A DNA stretch of 36,864 nt, taken from positions 1 through 36,864 of the forward strand of contig VHCO01000052.1 in the NCBI GenBank assembly GCA_016871715.1. Direction: 5' to 3'. Positions within the stretch are counted from its first letter, which is position 1; every line of letters begins with the position of its first letter. Position numbers and translations under genes: made by a program. This document shows, piece after piece, positions 30,171 to 36,864 of this stretch. The DNA comes from Verrucomicrobiota bacterium. GTDB taxonomy: Bacteria > Verrucomicrobiota > Verrucomicrobiia > Limisphaerales > J093. The notes beneath the pieces were generated by a model. It worked only from the letters and a program-made list of their open reading frames with translations, was not told the DNA's origin and did no database searches.

Positions 30171-33100
30171 TGCCGGCCATGCCAAGAACCGTCTCGACGC
30201 GAATCTTCCCGTTCCTCCTGGCCATCCTGGCGACCGCTCCGGCCATCGCGCTGGAGCTCCCCTCGGAAGAGACCCACGCTGAAGTTCCAGCCGCGCCCCA
30301 TTCGCTCGTAGCGCAGACATTCATGTCTGCCGTACCGCCGACATTCCTGTCGGCAGGGCATTCGAATGGCGAACGGGCCAGCGGGCTGGAAAGCCCGCGA
30401 TACGGCAGACTGGAAAGTCTGCGCTACGCTGCCAAACATGCGGCTCTCCACGAAAGCCTGCACAGCCCGCTCGAATTCTTGCCCGCTTCAACGCTTCAAC
30501 CACTCAACGCTTCAACAACGCTGCGGGCGGCTTCACCGAGTCGCGATATATCCGCGCTGCTCCTGATGCCGCGCGTTGACGACCACACCCAGATGTGGTG
30601 GGCGGAGGGGTTTCCGTCGCATACACCGGCGGCGCCCTGGCTCCGGGTGATTCAGACCGGCTCGTACGCCTTCGCGTTGAACACAGAAACCCTGCGCATA
30701 CCGCACTTCGGTGCCGTGAGCGGAGGAGTGAACTATGACGCCGCGGCGCTCCAAAACGGCGAGGCTTGGCGTAAGCTGCCCCCGGCGAGCCTCACCCTCA
30801 CCGTCACGGTCGATGGCAAGGCTTACCACGGCACAGCGGGCGGACGCTGGTCGCGTCATGCCGGGCCACGCCTCATCGAATCGGGGCGTTTCTTCCAGCG
30901 CGCGGACGTGACCGACCTCGTATTCACCGCGGACGACAGAGCGCCGTTGAACGTCGAGGCTCGCCTCGAAACCGCCGCCTGGCCGGATCGCCTCAGCCTC
31001 ATTCTGGCCGCGCGACCGGGATGGCTCCCCATCCCGGCGGGCGAAGCCGCGTTCGGACGCGTCGGCGGCGGCTTCGGCCTCGACGGCACCAATCACCTCG
31101 AGATTCCGCGCGGCCCTGAACTGGATTCCGAACAGTTCACGCTGGAGTTGTGGGCGTTCGTTCCCGTCGACTACCGCGCTTCCACGACGGCATTCCCTTG
31201 GCTCGTGTGCAAGAACGCCCACGAGCATGCGGACGGCCATTTCGGCATCGCCCTCCTCGACGGTGCGCCGCAGGCGCGCATCAACATTGGCGGGGGCCGC
31301 AACAACGCCTTCGCCGCCGAGGCCGCTTCCCGGCAATCCCTGAAAATCAACGCCTGGAACCATCTGGCGGTCGCTTACGACGGCGACACGCTGCGGCTCT
31401 TTGTCAGCGGCGGCGTTGCCGGAGAGAAACCGATCGGGCGCCAGCGCGTGCCAGTTGCTGGCGCCATGGCCATCGGCCGGCGGCAGGACAACTCGGGCGA
31501 CGGATACCACTTCCGCGGCGCGGTGGATGAGATTCGCCTCTATGACCGCGCGTTGACCTTGGATGAGTTGCGGTCCCGTTTTGCCAAGCCGGAGGCCCCA
31601 AGGCCGGCCCTCGAACCGGTTGCGGAATGGACCTTTCGGGCTGACGGACAGGCGTCGCTAACGAGATCGACTGCGCCGTGGACCAACGCGGTCATGGCGA
31701 TCGGCTTGTCGACGCAGAAGGGCAAGGTGCATCGGCAATGGGCGCTCCCAACAGGTCAAGCCTGGACGGCTTCCGATTGGCGGGAAGTGTCGCTGGTGCT
31801 CGATCCGGTTACCTGCAAGACGCTGCCGTCGGCGAGCCCTGTGAACGTGGCGGCCTCGGAGATTCCCACCGGCACCGCTCGGCCTGTGAATTACAACCCG
31901 ACCTTGGGCTGGCATCGAGTGAACCTGGACGGCCTCCAGCCCATGGCACCTGCCGGCGGCACGGAACCCAGCAACGACGCCCTCGAACGGGTGAAACTGG
32001 TCCTGTCGAATCCCACCAACCGGGAAGAAGTCGCGCGGTTGATGTTCGAGAAGACCGCGGGCGGCATCCGCCAGCGCCTCGGCAGCCCCATTACGGGTGT
32101 CACTGCCATCCTGCGCGATGCGGAGGGTCACCCAACCGGCATCCCGGTCCAACTCAGCAAGAACTGGCACCACCATCCCGAAGCGGGTGTGTATGCCGGC
32201 CAGTGGTTTCATGGCATCTCCCAGGTGCGCCTGCCACCCGCCGCCAGCGTCGAACTGGAACTCACGCTGGCCTACGGCCACTGGGGTGGTGTAGCCGCGG
32301 CGTCGCATGCACAGCTCAGCCTCATCGGCTGGGGCAGTAACCAGCTCTGGAATCAAACCGCTCTGGGCGCCTGGGGAGAAAGCATCTGCTTCGAGCCCGA
32401 CCAAATCCAGGCCAACTGCACCATCACCGACGTCCGCCCACTCATGGTGCGCTCGATGGGCAAGGGAGAACCCTGGGGCTGGACCATCAACGCCGGCGGA
32501 GGCGACTTCTTCCGCTTTTTCGCGCCCGATGGAACACGCATTGCCCACACCGCCATGCGCACTGCCTTTCATCGCCAGGGGCCGTGCCTCACCGAAGTGA
32601 CCTTCGCCGGGCGCATTGGCGAGAGCATCGCCCACGCCGCCACCGTCAGCCTGGCGCGGAGTGACGATGTGACGCGCGGCCTCTACCGGCTCCGGCTCGA
32701 GGTGAACCAGGCGACGGATTTCTCGCGGTTCGTCATCTTCCAGATCGGGGCCGATACCTACAGCTACACCGGCGAACGCAAGATGGCCCTCGGCAACGAA
32801 ACCGGCTTGCTCGAGGAATGGGCCACCCAATGGGGCGGCAACACCCCCCGCACTCGACCCAGGGAATGCTCCGGCCGCGTCCCGTGGATCTCACTGCACG
32901 AGGCCGTCCCGCGCGAGGATTCGAGAGGCGGCGCCTGGGCCAATCGTGGCCTCGTCATTCGTTCCTGGCGCGCCCGTCTGGGCGGCCAAGAGACCTTGCC
33001 CTGGATGGTCGAACGCGGACTAACGCTGCACCGGACCGATTCCTCCGCGCTGGACTTGGTCCCGCCGCCCGGCATTCCGCGTCTCGAAGCCGGCGACTTC

Positions 33101-33652
33101 ATCGAGGCCACGATCGAACACATCGTCATGCCGCAGTTCGCCCGAGATTACTACGGTCCGAACAGCGCCCTGCGTGCCGCCTTGCAGCAGCACGAGAACA
33201 CCTGGCGCATGATCCATCGTGAAGCCGTCGGCAACGACCGCCGGATCGAACTCGAACGCGGCACCCTTGTGCGCTCCTATCCCGCGATCACAGTCAGGAC
33301 GGTGTCAGACACTGCCGAGTTCACCCTCACCGGCGGCCTCGGTTACGTGCCGATCGCGTTTACCGGGCTCACCTCGCCCTGCGGCCACGTTTTGTTCGTG
33401 GACAACCGACCGGTCGACCAAAGCATTCATGGCAACGATTTCTGGCAAACCGATTACGACCCCGCCACGCAGCGTTGGAGCCAGACTTACAACGTCCCGG
33501 TCAGTGATTCTCAACCGCGTGTCCTGCGCCTTGAACGGCAGCCCTCGAGGAGGTCTGCCGCGCTTACTGGCATCCGTTGTATGCTGACGGCGCCTCGCCA
33601 GATCGGATGTTCGAGCGCCGGTGGGCGCTCACCCTGCTCGAACGAGCGTTGA
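30170..33652 (+). CDS. Large secreted LamG-domain protein with altered C-terminus
   Basis: The 1160-residue reading frame begins with a signal peptide (about 4-28). Residues about 46-87 translate a 122-bp compound palindrome (30307-30428) rather than family sequence. A LamG/concanavalin-type domain (about 293-470) contains L-E-L-W-A-F-V-P, W-N-H-L-A-V-A-Y-D-G-D-T-L and the closing F-R-G-A-V-D-E-I-R-L-Y-D-R-A-L. About 650 further residues are beta-rich and aromatic and not recognised; a role in glycan binding or breakdown is inferred from the sulfatase and esterase genes before it. True homology probably stops near 33534; the final 40 codons read an unrelated sigma-factor fragment in the wrong frame. 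So the C-terminus is probably replaced. Confidence 0.78.
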   Translation: MPAMPRTVSTRIFPFLLAILATAPAIALELPSEETHAEVPAAPHSLVAQTFMSAVPPTFLSAGHSNGERASGLESPRYGRLESLRYAAKHAALHESLHSPLEFLPASTLQPLNASTTLRAASPSRDISALLLMPRVDDHTQMWWAEGFPSHTPAAPWLRVIQTGSYAFALNTETLRIPHFGAVSGGVNYDAAALQNGEAWRKLPPASLTLTVTVDGKAYHGTAGGRWSRHAGPRLIESGRFFQRADVTDLVFTADDRAPLNVEARLETAAWPDRLSLILAARPGWLPIPAGEAAFGRVGGGFGLDGTNHLEIPRGPELDSEQFTLELWAFVPVDYRASTTAFPWLVCKNAHEHADGHFGIALLDGAPQARINIGGGRNNAFAAEAASRQSLKINAWNHLAVAYDGDTLRLFVSGGVAGEKPIGRQRVPVAGAMAIGRRQDNSGDGYHFRGAVDEIRLYDRALTLDELRSRFAKPEAPRPALEPVAEWTFRADGQASLTRSTAPWTNAVMAIGLSTQKGKVHRQWALPTGQAWTASDWREVSLVLDPVTCKTLPSASPVNVAASEIPTGTARPVNYNPTLGWHRVNLDGLQPMAPAGGTEPSNDALERVKLVLSNPTNREEVARLMFEKTAGGIRQRLGSPITGVTAILRDAEGHPTGIPVQLSKNWHHHPEAGVYAGQWFHGISQVRLPPAASVELELTLAYGHWGGVAAASHAQLSLIGWGSNQLWNQTALGAWGESICFEPDQIQANCTITDVRPLMVRSMGKGEPWGWTINAGGGDFFRFFAPDGTRIAHTAMRTAFHRQGPCLTEVTFAGRIGESIAHAATVSLARSDDVTRGLYRLRLEVNQATDFSRFVIFQIGADTYSYTGERKMALGNETGLLEEWATQWGGNTPRTRPRECSGRVPWISLHEAVPREDSRGGAWANRGLVIRSWRARLGGQETLPWMVERGLTLHRTDSSALDLVPPPGIPRLEAGDFIEATIEHIVMPQFARDYYGPNSALRAALQQHENTWRMIHREAVGNDRRIELERGTLVRSYPAITVRTVSDTAEFTLTGGLGYVPIAFTGLTSPCGHVLFVDNRPVDQSIHGNDFWQTDYDPATQRWSQTYNVPVSDSQPRVLRLERQPSRRSAALTGIRCMLTAPRQIGCSSAGGRSPCSNER
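30307..30428. repeat. 122-bp compound palindrome of four hairpins
   Basis: A perfect 12-base outer inverted repeat, CGTAGCGCAGAC (30307-30318) and GTCTGCGCTACG (30417-30428), encloses four hairpins: 30313-30330, 30337-30354 (loop TTCC), 30381-30398 (loop GGAA) and 30405-30422 (loop GGAA). CT flanks both sides and could be a 2-base target duplication. Translations of such elements (A-Q-T-F-M-S-A-V, L-E-S-L-R-Y) recur in spurious verrucomicrobial proteins, so this is a dispersed non-coding element. It is open in frame within the LamG gene. Confidence 0.8.
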
Positions 33653-33924
33653 GCCGGCTCCAGGCCGAGTGGGCCTCCGCAGGCAAGGGGGCCGTGTTCG
33701 AACAGTTGCGGGAGTTCGTGACCGGCGAACAAGGACCGGTGTCGCGTGCCGACGCAGGCGCCGCGCTGGGGCTGAGCCTGAGTGCGACGAAGTCGACCAT
33801 CCTACGCTTGCGGTGGCGCTACCATGAGTTGGTGCGGGACGCCGTGGCGTGGACCGTGACCGATCCGGCTCAAGTCGAGGGCGAACTGAGGGACCTGCTC
33901 GAGGCGTTCGCCCGCGACCGGTGA
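33535..33924 (+). pseudogene. Sigma-70-family factor with missing N-terminus and internal deletion
   Basis: One open frame reads A-L-E-E-V-C-R-A-Y-W-H-P-L-Y-A, which matches the N-terminal region of the ECF-like sigma factors common in Verrucomicrobiota, and then runs directly into S-P-D-R-M-F-E-R-R-W-A-L-T-L-L-E and the C-terminal helix-turn-helix (G-A-A-L-G-L-S-L-S-A-T-K-S-T-I-L-R-L-R), normally about 100 residues further on. The intervening core-binding region 2 is gone, yet the frame is kept. No start codon precedes the N-terminal piece after the stop at 33532; TTG 33577 or ATG 33607 could start a 105-115-residue product. It probably does not act as a full sigma factor. The kinase remnant follows, as in intact sigma-kinase pairs. 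Confidence 0.75.
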
Positions 33925-33983
33925 TGCTGCCGGGCCCAGGCAACTTTTCGCCGCGCCTGTCCCAGTGGAGAGTGGAGCGTGAC

Positions 33984-34335
33984 ATGAAGAACGAGCGACC
34001 TCAGTCGATGCGTTGCTCGGTGTGCGGCGAGCCGTTGCCGGGGAGCGTGCGGGGGCGTGTGTGCGCCGCTTGCGCCTTTGGCGGCGTGCTGAGGCTCGAC
34101 ACGGAACTCGAGACTAACTCCGGCAATCTGAAGACCCGGGACGGTGCCTTGGTTGCTGCCAGGCAATTGGGCGATTACGAGCTGCTCGCGGAGATCGCTC
34201 GTGGCGGGATGGGGGTGATCTACACGGCCCGGCAGAGGGACTCTATTTCCTCCACCTGGCCTTTTCGCCCGACGGGAATACCCTGATGGCCACCTCCTTG
34301 AAGGGAGTCGCCCGATTCTGGCGTGCGCCTTTGTG
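33984..34335 (+). pseudogene. Ser/Thr kinase-WD40 gene with large internal deletion
   Basis: The ATG at 33984 opens a zinc-ribbon segment (C-S-V-C-G-E-P-L-P and C-A-A-C) followed by the start of a protein kinase domain, Y-E-L-L-A-E-I-A-R-G-G-M-G-V-I-Y (glycine loop). Then, near 34237, the frame changes and the sequence becomes the last WD40 blade, L-H-L-A-F-S-P-D-G-N-T-L-M-A-T-S-L-K-G-V-A-R-F-W-R-A-P. Nearly the entire kinase domain, membrane segment and propeller are missing. The plus-strand frame from 33984 ends at 34286. Such kinase genes normally follow a sigma-factor gene, and the damaged sigma gene just upstream fits this. Confidence 0.78.
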
Positions 34336-34388
34336 GGAAGTGTCGACGCCAAGGTGGTTGGCGCGGATGGGGGCCATGAACCGGTACC

Positions 34389-34486
34389 GCCGGTTGTCTA
34401 ACCGGCACACAGAGGTCGACTGGGAAGTCGGCGGCAGATCTGTAGCGCCGGATCTTAACCTGCTGTATCGCCGATTACCAATCGGC
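34389..34486. repeat. Cluster of three short hairpins
   Basis: GCCGGTT-GTCT-AACCGGC (34389-34406), CGACT-GGGA-AGTCG (34417-34430) and GCCGATT-ACC-AATCGGC (34470-34486), with GTAGCGCCG and GTATCGCCG between the last two. It is the same type as the in-frame element in the LamG gene: a chain of hairpins separated by short GTAxCGCC spacers. It sits downstream of the kinase remnant, and reading through it produces the long frame 34286-34522, which is not a gene. Confidence 0.65.
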
Positions 34487-34574
34487 AGCGTGTTCGCCGT
34501 GGCGGCCCGCCCCCCAGGTTGAAAAGCAAGTCTTTGCTGTCGAGCGGGTTGCGGATAGCTCAACTTGCGTTTGA

Positions 34575-34603
34575 TTGTCTGCTAAGACCTCTGATCCTAC
34601 AAT
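34575..34603 (+). promoter_or_regulatory. Putative promoter of the second propeller gene
   Basis: TTGTCT (34575-34580, 4 of 6 to the -35 consensus) and TACAAT (34598-34603, 5 of 6 to the -10) are 17 bases apart. Transcription would start within a few bases of the ATG pair at 34612/34615, so the mRNA would be leaderless or nearly so. Confidence 0.45.
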
Positions 34604-34611
34604 GTTCAACT

Positions 34612-35871
34612 ATGATGGACAAAGTCTGCGCCACGTTGCTGGGTTTGGTTCTCATGCCTCCGGCCCTTCAGGCGGCCGACTGGCCGCAATGGCGCGGCCC
34701 GGAGCGTAACGGACAATTCGTCGGTGCGGGGTGGCCTGAACGACTTGACGCCAACCACCTCGGTCAAGTCTGGCGGGTTGAACTTGGCCCCAGCTACTCC
34801 GGGCCTATCACCGTGGGCGACCGCGTCTTCACGACGGAAACCAAGGATGCCAAGTATGAGGTGGTCACCGCCTTCAACCGACACACCGGCGAACCGTTGT
34901 GGCGCTCCCAATGGGAAGGCGCGCTCCGCGTGCCGTTTTTCGCCAAGTCCAACGGTGACTGGATTCGCGCCACGCCTGCCAGTGACGGTGAGAGTCTGTT
35001 CGTTGCCGGAATGCGCGATGTGCTGGTGTGTTTGGAGGTCCAATCCGGCGAGGAACGGTGGCGGTTGGATTGTGTCGAGGAGTTCGACACGCCCGTGCCT
35101 GACTTTGGCTTTGTGTGCTCGCCTCTTGTGGATGGCGAGGCTGTCTATGTGCAGGCCGGGGCCAGTCTGTTCAAGCTCAACAAGCGCACCGGCGAAGTGC
35201 TTTGGCGCACGCTCCAGGACGGCGGCGGCATGTGGGAGGGCGTGTTTTCGTCTCCCGTCATCCGCACCCTCGCCGGCAAGCGGCAGTTGATTGCTCTGAC
35301 ACGGGCCAAACTGGCCGGAGTGGAACTGGCAGACGGCCAACTCTTGTGGGAACAACCTGTTAAGGCGTTTCGGGGCATGAACATCCTGACACCGGTGGTG
35401 TGTGAAGATCTGCTGTTCACCAGCAGTTACGGCGGCAAGACCATCGGTTATGAGGTGTTCAAGAGTGGCGGGCGCTTCCAGGTGGCCGAAGCGTGGCAGC
35501 ACAAGGCGCAAGGTTACATGAGCACGCCCGTGGTTGTGGACACCGTGGCCTATACACATCTCAGAAGCCAGCGGATCATGGCGATCGAGGTGGCTACCGG
35601 GCGCGAACTGTGGACGAGCGACAAATCCTTCGGCAAATACTGGAGCCTGGTCGCGCGGGGCGACCGCCTGCTCGCGCTGGATCAACGCGGTCTATTGCTG
35701 CTGTTTCGCGCCAACAAGGAGAAGTTCGACCTGCTCGATCAACGCCAACTGACGGACCAAGAAACCTGGGCCCACCTGGCCGTCACGAATGATGGATTGC
35801 TGGTGCGGGAACTGAACGCGCTCACCGCCTATGCGTGGGTAAACCGCCGCGAGGTCCAGCCGACGCCCTGA
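34612..35871 (+). CDS. Secreted PQQ-binding-like beta-propeller protein
   Basis: This 419-residue protein has a signal peptide (M-M-D-K-V-C-A-T-L-L-G-L-V-L-M, cleaved after L-Q-A-A or so) followed by D-W-P-Q-W-R-G-P, the same family opening as the propeller at 1612-2844. PQQ-type blades are visible as G-E-P-L-W-R-S, G-E-E-R-W-R-L, G-E-V-L-W-R-T, G-Q-L-L-W-E-Q and G-R-E-L-W-T-S. The frame is open from 34519, but the signal peptide fixes the start at 34612 or 34615. It appears intact although its surroundings are full of gene remnants. A scaffold or redox-related role in the envelope is likely but unproven. Confidence 0.87.
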   Translation: MMDKVCATLLGLVLMPPALQAADWPQWRGPERNGQFVGAGWPERLDANHLGQVWRVELGPSYSGPITVGDRVFTTETKDAKYEVVTAFNRHTGEPLWRSQWEGALRVPFFAKSNGDWIRATPASDGESLFVAGMRDVLVCLEVQSGEERWRLDCVEEFDTPVPDFGFVCSPLVDGEAVYVQAGASLFKLNKRTGEVLWRTLQDGGGMWEGVFSSPVIRTLAGKRQLIALTRAKLAGVELADGQLLWEQPVKAFRGMNILTPVVCEDLLFTSSYGGKTIGYEVFKSGGRFQVAEAWQHKAQGYMSTPVVVDTVAYTHLRSQRIMAIEVATGRELWTSDKSFGKYWSLVARGDRLLALDQRGLLLLFRANKEKFDLLDQRQLTDQETWAHLAVTNDGLLVRELNALTAYAWVNRREVQPTP

Positions 35872-36108
35872 GCCGATCGTGTGGGCTGGCCCATTCGGTC
35901 TGGGTCCGGCCGGGCGACGCTCGCATCTCGCCGCCGTCCATAGAGTGGGTCAGGCTCGAAGATCCCTGTGGCACGCCTTTCACGCTCGTGTTGAGGCGAA
36001 GGGATCTGACGATGACCATCCAGTCGTTATGGTGGCCAAACCCAAGAAAGCGGCCAGCTTGCGTGAGATCCTTGGGCGAGGCGTCGAGGATCGAGCCCGC
36101 GGCGTAGG

Positions 36109-36255
36109 GTGGTCCTGGCCGATGGAAGCGTCCTCGTCGGTGAGGAAGTCGACTTGGTCAAACGCAACCCGGCTGGAGGCGAGACCCCAAAGCCGAAGGC
36201 TGGCACCGAGGGCCCGAAGGGACCTTCTGTTCGAGTTCCGAAGAAGCACCGCTAG
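36109..36255 (+). CDS. Small hypothetical ORF
   Basis: A GTG-started frame of 48 codons reading V-V-L-A-D-G-S-V-L-V-G-E-E-V-D-L-V-K-R and then a Lys/Pro/Gly-rich tail ending V-R-V-P-K-K-H-R. The hydrophobic-polar pattern at the start and the basic tail look more protein-like than its neighbours. It may be the C-terminal end of a lost gene, since the frame continues open to 36067. No family recognised. Confidence 0.3.
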   Translation: MVLADGSVLVGEEVDLVKRNPAGGETPKPKAGTEGPKGPSVRVPKKHR

Positions 36256-36257
36256 CG

Positions 36258-36330
36258 GGTTTGGGACCGGTGACCGCAGTGCTTTTCGAGGACCCCTGCG
36301 GCAACCTCATCCAGCGTTGCCAGCTCTTGC
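36258..36330 (+). pseudogene. VOC/glyoxalase-family C-terminal fragment
   Basis: The frame reads G-P-V-T-A-V-L-F-E-D-P-C-G-N-L-I-Q-R-C-Q-L, matching the last strand and metal-ligand region of vicinal-oxygen-chelate proteins (typically F-D-D-T-C-G-N-L-I-Q). Only about 24 residues remain. A weaker echo, V-R-L-E-D-P-C-G-T-P-F-T-L-V, is read at about 35950-35992. Confidence 0.45.
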
Positions 36331-36339
36331 GTGGCGGCT

Positions 36340-36496
36340 CTAGTCGGGCAACTCGACCGCCCGGCAAAACCGGTTGGTGCGGTTGAGAGCGGTGGTGTCG
36401 AACACAAATTGGGACGAGGTCTGTAAGGTGACGTATTGAAGCTGCTGCCAGTTGGTGCTCGCCACCGACTCGACGTATTCCACCACGTAGGAGCGG
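36340..36496 (-). pseudogene. C-terminal tail remnant of a secreted protein
   Basis: On the minus strand the frame reads Y-V-V-E-Y-V-E-S, N-W-Q-Q-L-Q-Y-V-T-L-Q-T and F-V-F-D-T-T-A-L-N-R-T-N-R-F-C-R-A-V-E-L-P then TAG (36340-36342). This is the usual last Ig/fibronectin-like repeat of large secreted verrucomicrobial proteins (Y-x-V-E-Y, N-W, D-T-T, R-F-Y-R-A). The rest is lost, cut off at a CGTAGGAGCGGCATG repeat copy (36486-36500). Confidence 0.55.
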
Positions 36497-36541
36497 CATG
36501 TGTGTAGTAGGCGACCCGTTTCCGCATCTTAGCCCGAGCCG

Positions 36542-36588
36542 CGTAGGGGCGGCATGCCAGCGCGCGGGACAACCACGCCGCCCCTACG
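36542..36588. repeat. 12-base-arm inverted repeat
   Basis: CGTAGGGGCGGC (36542-36553) and GCCGCCCCTACG (36577-36588) are perfect arms around a 23-base loop. A 14-of-15 copy of the left end lies at 36486-36500, and GTAGGGGCCG also begins the hairpin at 14826. It looks like another dispersed palindrome. Confidence 0.55.
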
Positions 36589-36633
36589 GAGCTAGGTTCG
36601 AGAGCGTTGCGTGCTCAGGCGATGACCACCGGT

Positions 36634-36796
36634 TCAGCCGGAAGAAGCGCGCGGGCTGGTTAGGGAGCGGATCGACGATCCCCTCAGGTTGACGACGGTT
36701 GATCCCGACGGGCGGATAGACCGAGTTCTCGGGTGCGAGGCCCAACAAGGACAACCGCACGGTTCGGGTCCGTGCAAAAACAATTTCAGATGGCAA
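36634..36796 (-). pseudogene. Possible C-terminal tail with A-R-F-F-R-L
   Basis: The minus-strand frame contains V-D-P-L-P-N-Q-P-A-R-F-F-R-L-N-R-W, a typical closing strand of secreted verrucomicrobial proteins, but runs on to 36584 before stopping. It is probably a decayed tail; upstream homology is not clear. Confidence 0.3.
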
Positions 36797-36864
36797 GGCG
36801 TGATGAGCGCAAAATAGGAGTTATGATCCCCGCCGCGTTGCGACGCACCGTCCCTGATACTACG

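Larger units (their letters stand above)
35872..36864. other. Region without an intact gene
   Basis: About 1 kb of degraded sequence. It holds a possible small ORF (36109-36255), a VOC-like C-terminal fragment (36258-36330), two minus-strand tails of secreted proteins (36340-36496 and about 36634-36796) and a 12-base inverted repeat (36542-36588). The longer plus-strand frames at 35835-36107 and 35879-36343 have Arg-rich shadow-like composition. Confidence 0.6.

Noticed and set aside
34286-34522. 78-codon plus-strand ORF starting with ATG
   Set aside because: Only its first 17 codons are protein-like (last WD40 blade of the kinase remnant); the remainder translates the hairpin cluster.
1-36864. 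CRISPR array, tRNA or rRNA genes
   Set aside because: No regularly spaced direct repeats and no cloverleaf-like or rRNA-like stretch were seen in any gap; a covariance-model scan would be needed to exclude small RNAs.

Overview
The window is GC-rich, densely coded bacterial DNA, most likely from a member of Verrucomicrobiota (Limisphaerales/Pedosphaera-like). The reasons are the gene families: secreted beta-propellers opening with D-W-P-x-W-R-G-P, two secreted sulfatases, a CotH kinase protein, a PEP-CTERM protein, remnants of a sigma factor and a zinc-ribbon Ser/Thr kinase-WD40 gene, and hairpin repeats with GGAA, TTCC or GTCT loops of the kind that litter those genomes. This placement is inferred from family content; no rRNA or other marker is present.

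Layout. 1-2844 (+): the 3' part of a ThuA-like gene, a DUF1638 gene and a secreted PQQ-type propeller. 2845-3324 is a gene-free spacer packed with palindromes. 3325-7034 (+): a double-GAF histidine kinase, then pgsA, a SUKH-like gene and pgpA, giving two successive steps of phosphatidylglycerol synthesis, followed by a 32-codon ORF that may be a cinA remnant. 7142-10296 (+): two translationally coupled membrane genes that look like a distant MotA/ExbB plus ExbD-type pair, the second carrying a long coiled coil and a degenerate trypsin-like domain; this is the best candidate here for an undescribed system. 10304-17834: an alpha/beta hydrolase (-), a DASS transporter (+), a CotH kinase protein (-), a membrane-anchored TPR protein (+) and a Tat/PEP-CTERM protein (+).

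17847-25601 (-): fabI, then, read from the right, a GntR (YtrA-type) regulator, an ABC ATPase, a 1213-residue secreted beta-propeller protein, a pseudopilin and an ABC-2 type membrane protein. The regulator is preceded by a strong promoter whose core overlaps a perfect dyad, so the block probably forms one self-regulated operon.

25867-33540 (+): a glycan-degradation group of two secreted sulfatases, a sialate O-acetylesterase-like SGNH esterase and a large secreted LamG protein. A 122-bp compound palindrome sits in frame inside the LamG gene, and tails of vanished minus-strand genes lie between the sulfatases.

33535-36864 is largely a gene graveyard around one intact PQQ-type propeller gene (34612-35871). 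It holds a sigma-factor fragment and a kinase-WD40 fragment, both with internal deletions, a hairpin cluster, a VOC-like tail and more minus-strand C-terminal tails. No rRNA, tRNA, CRISPR array, transposase or integrase was seen.
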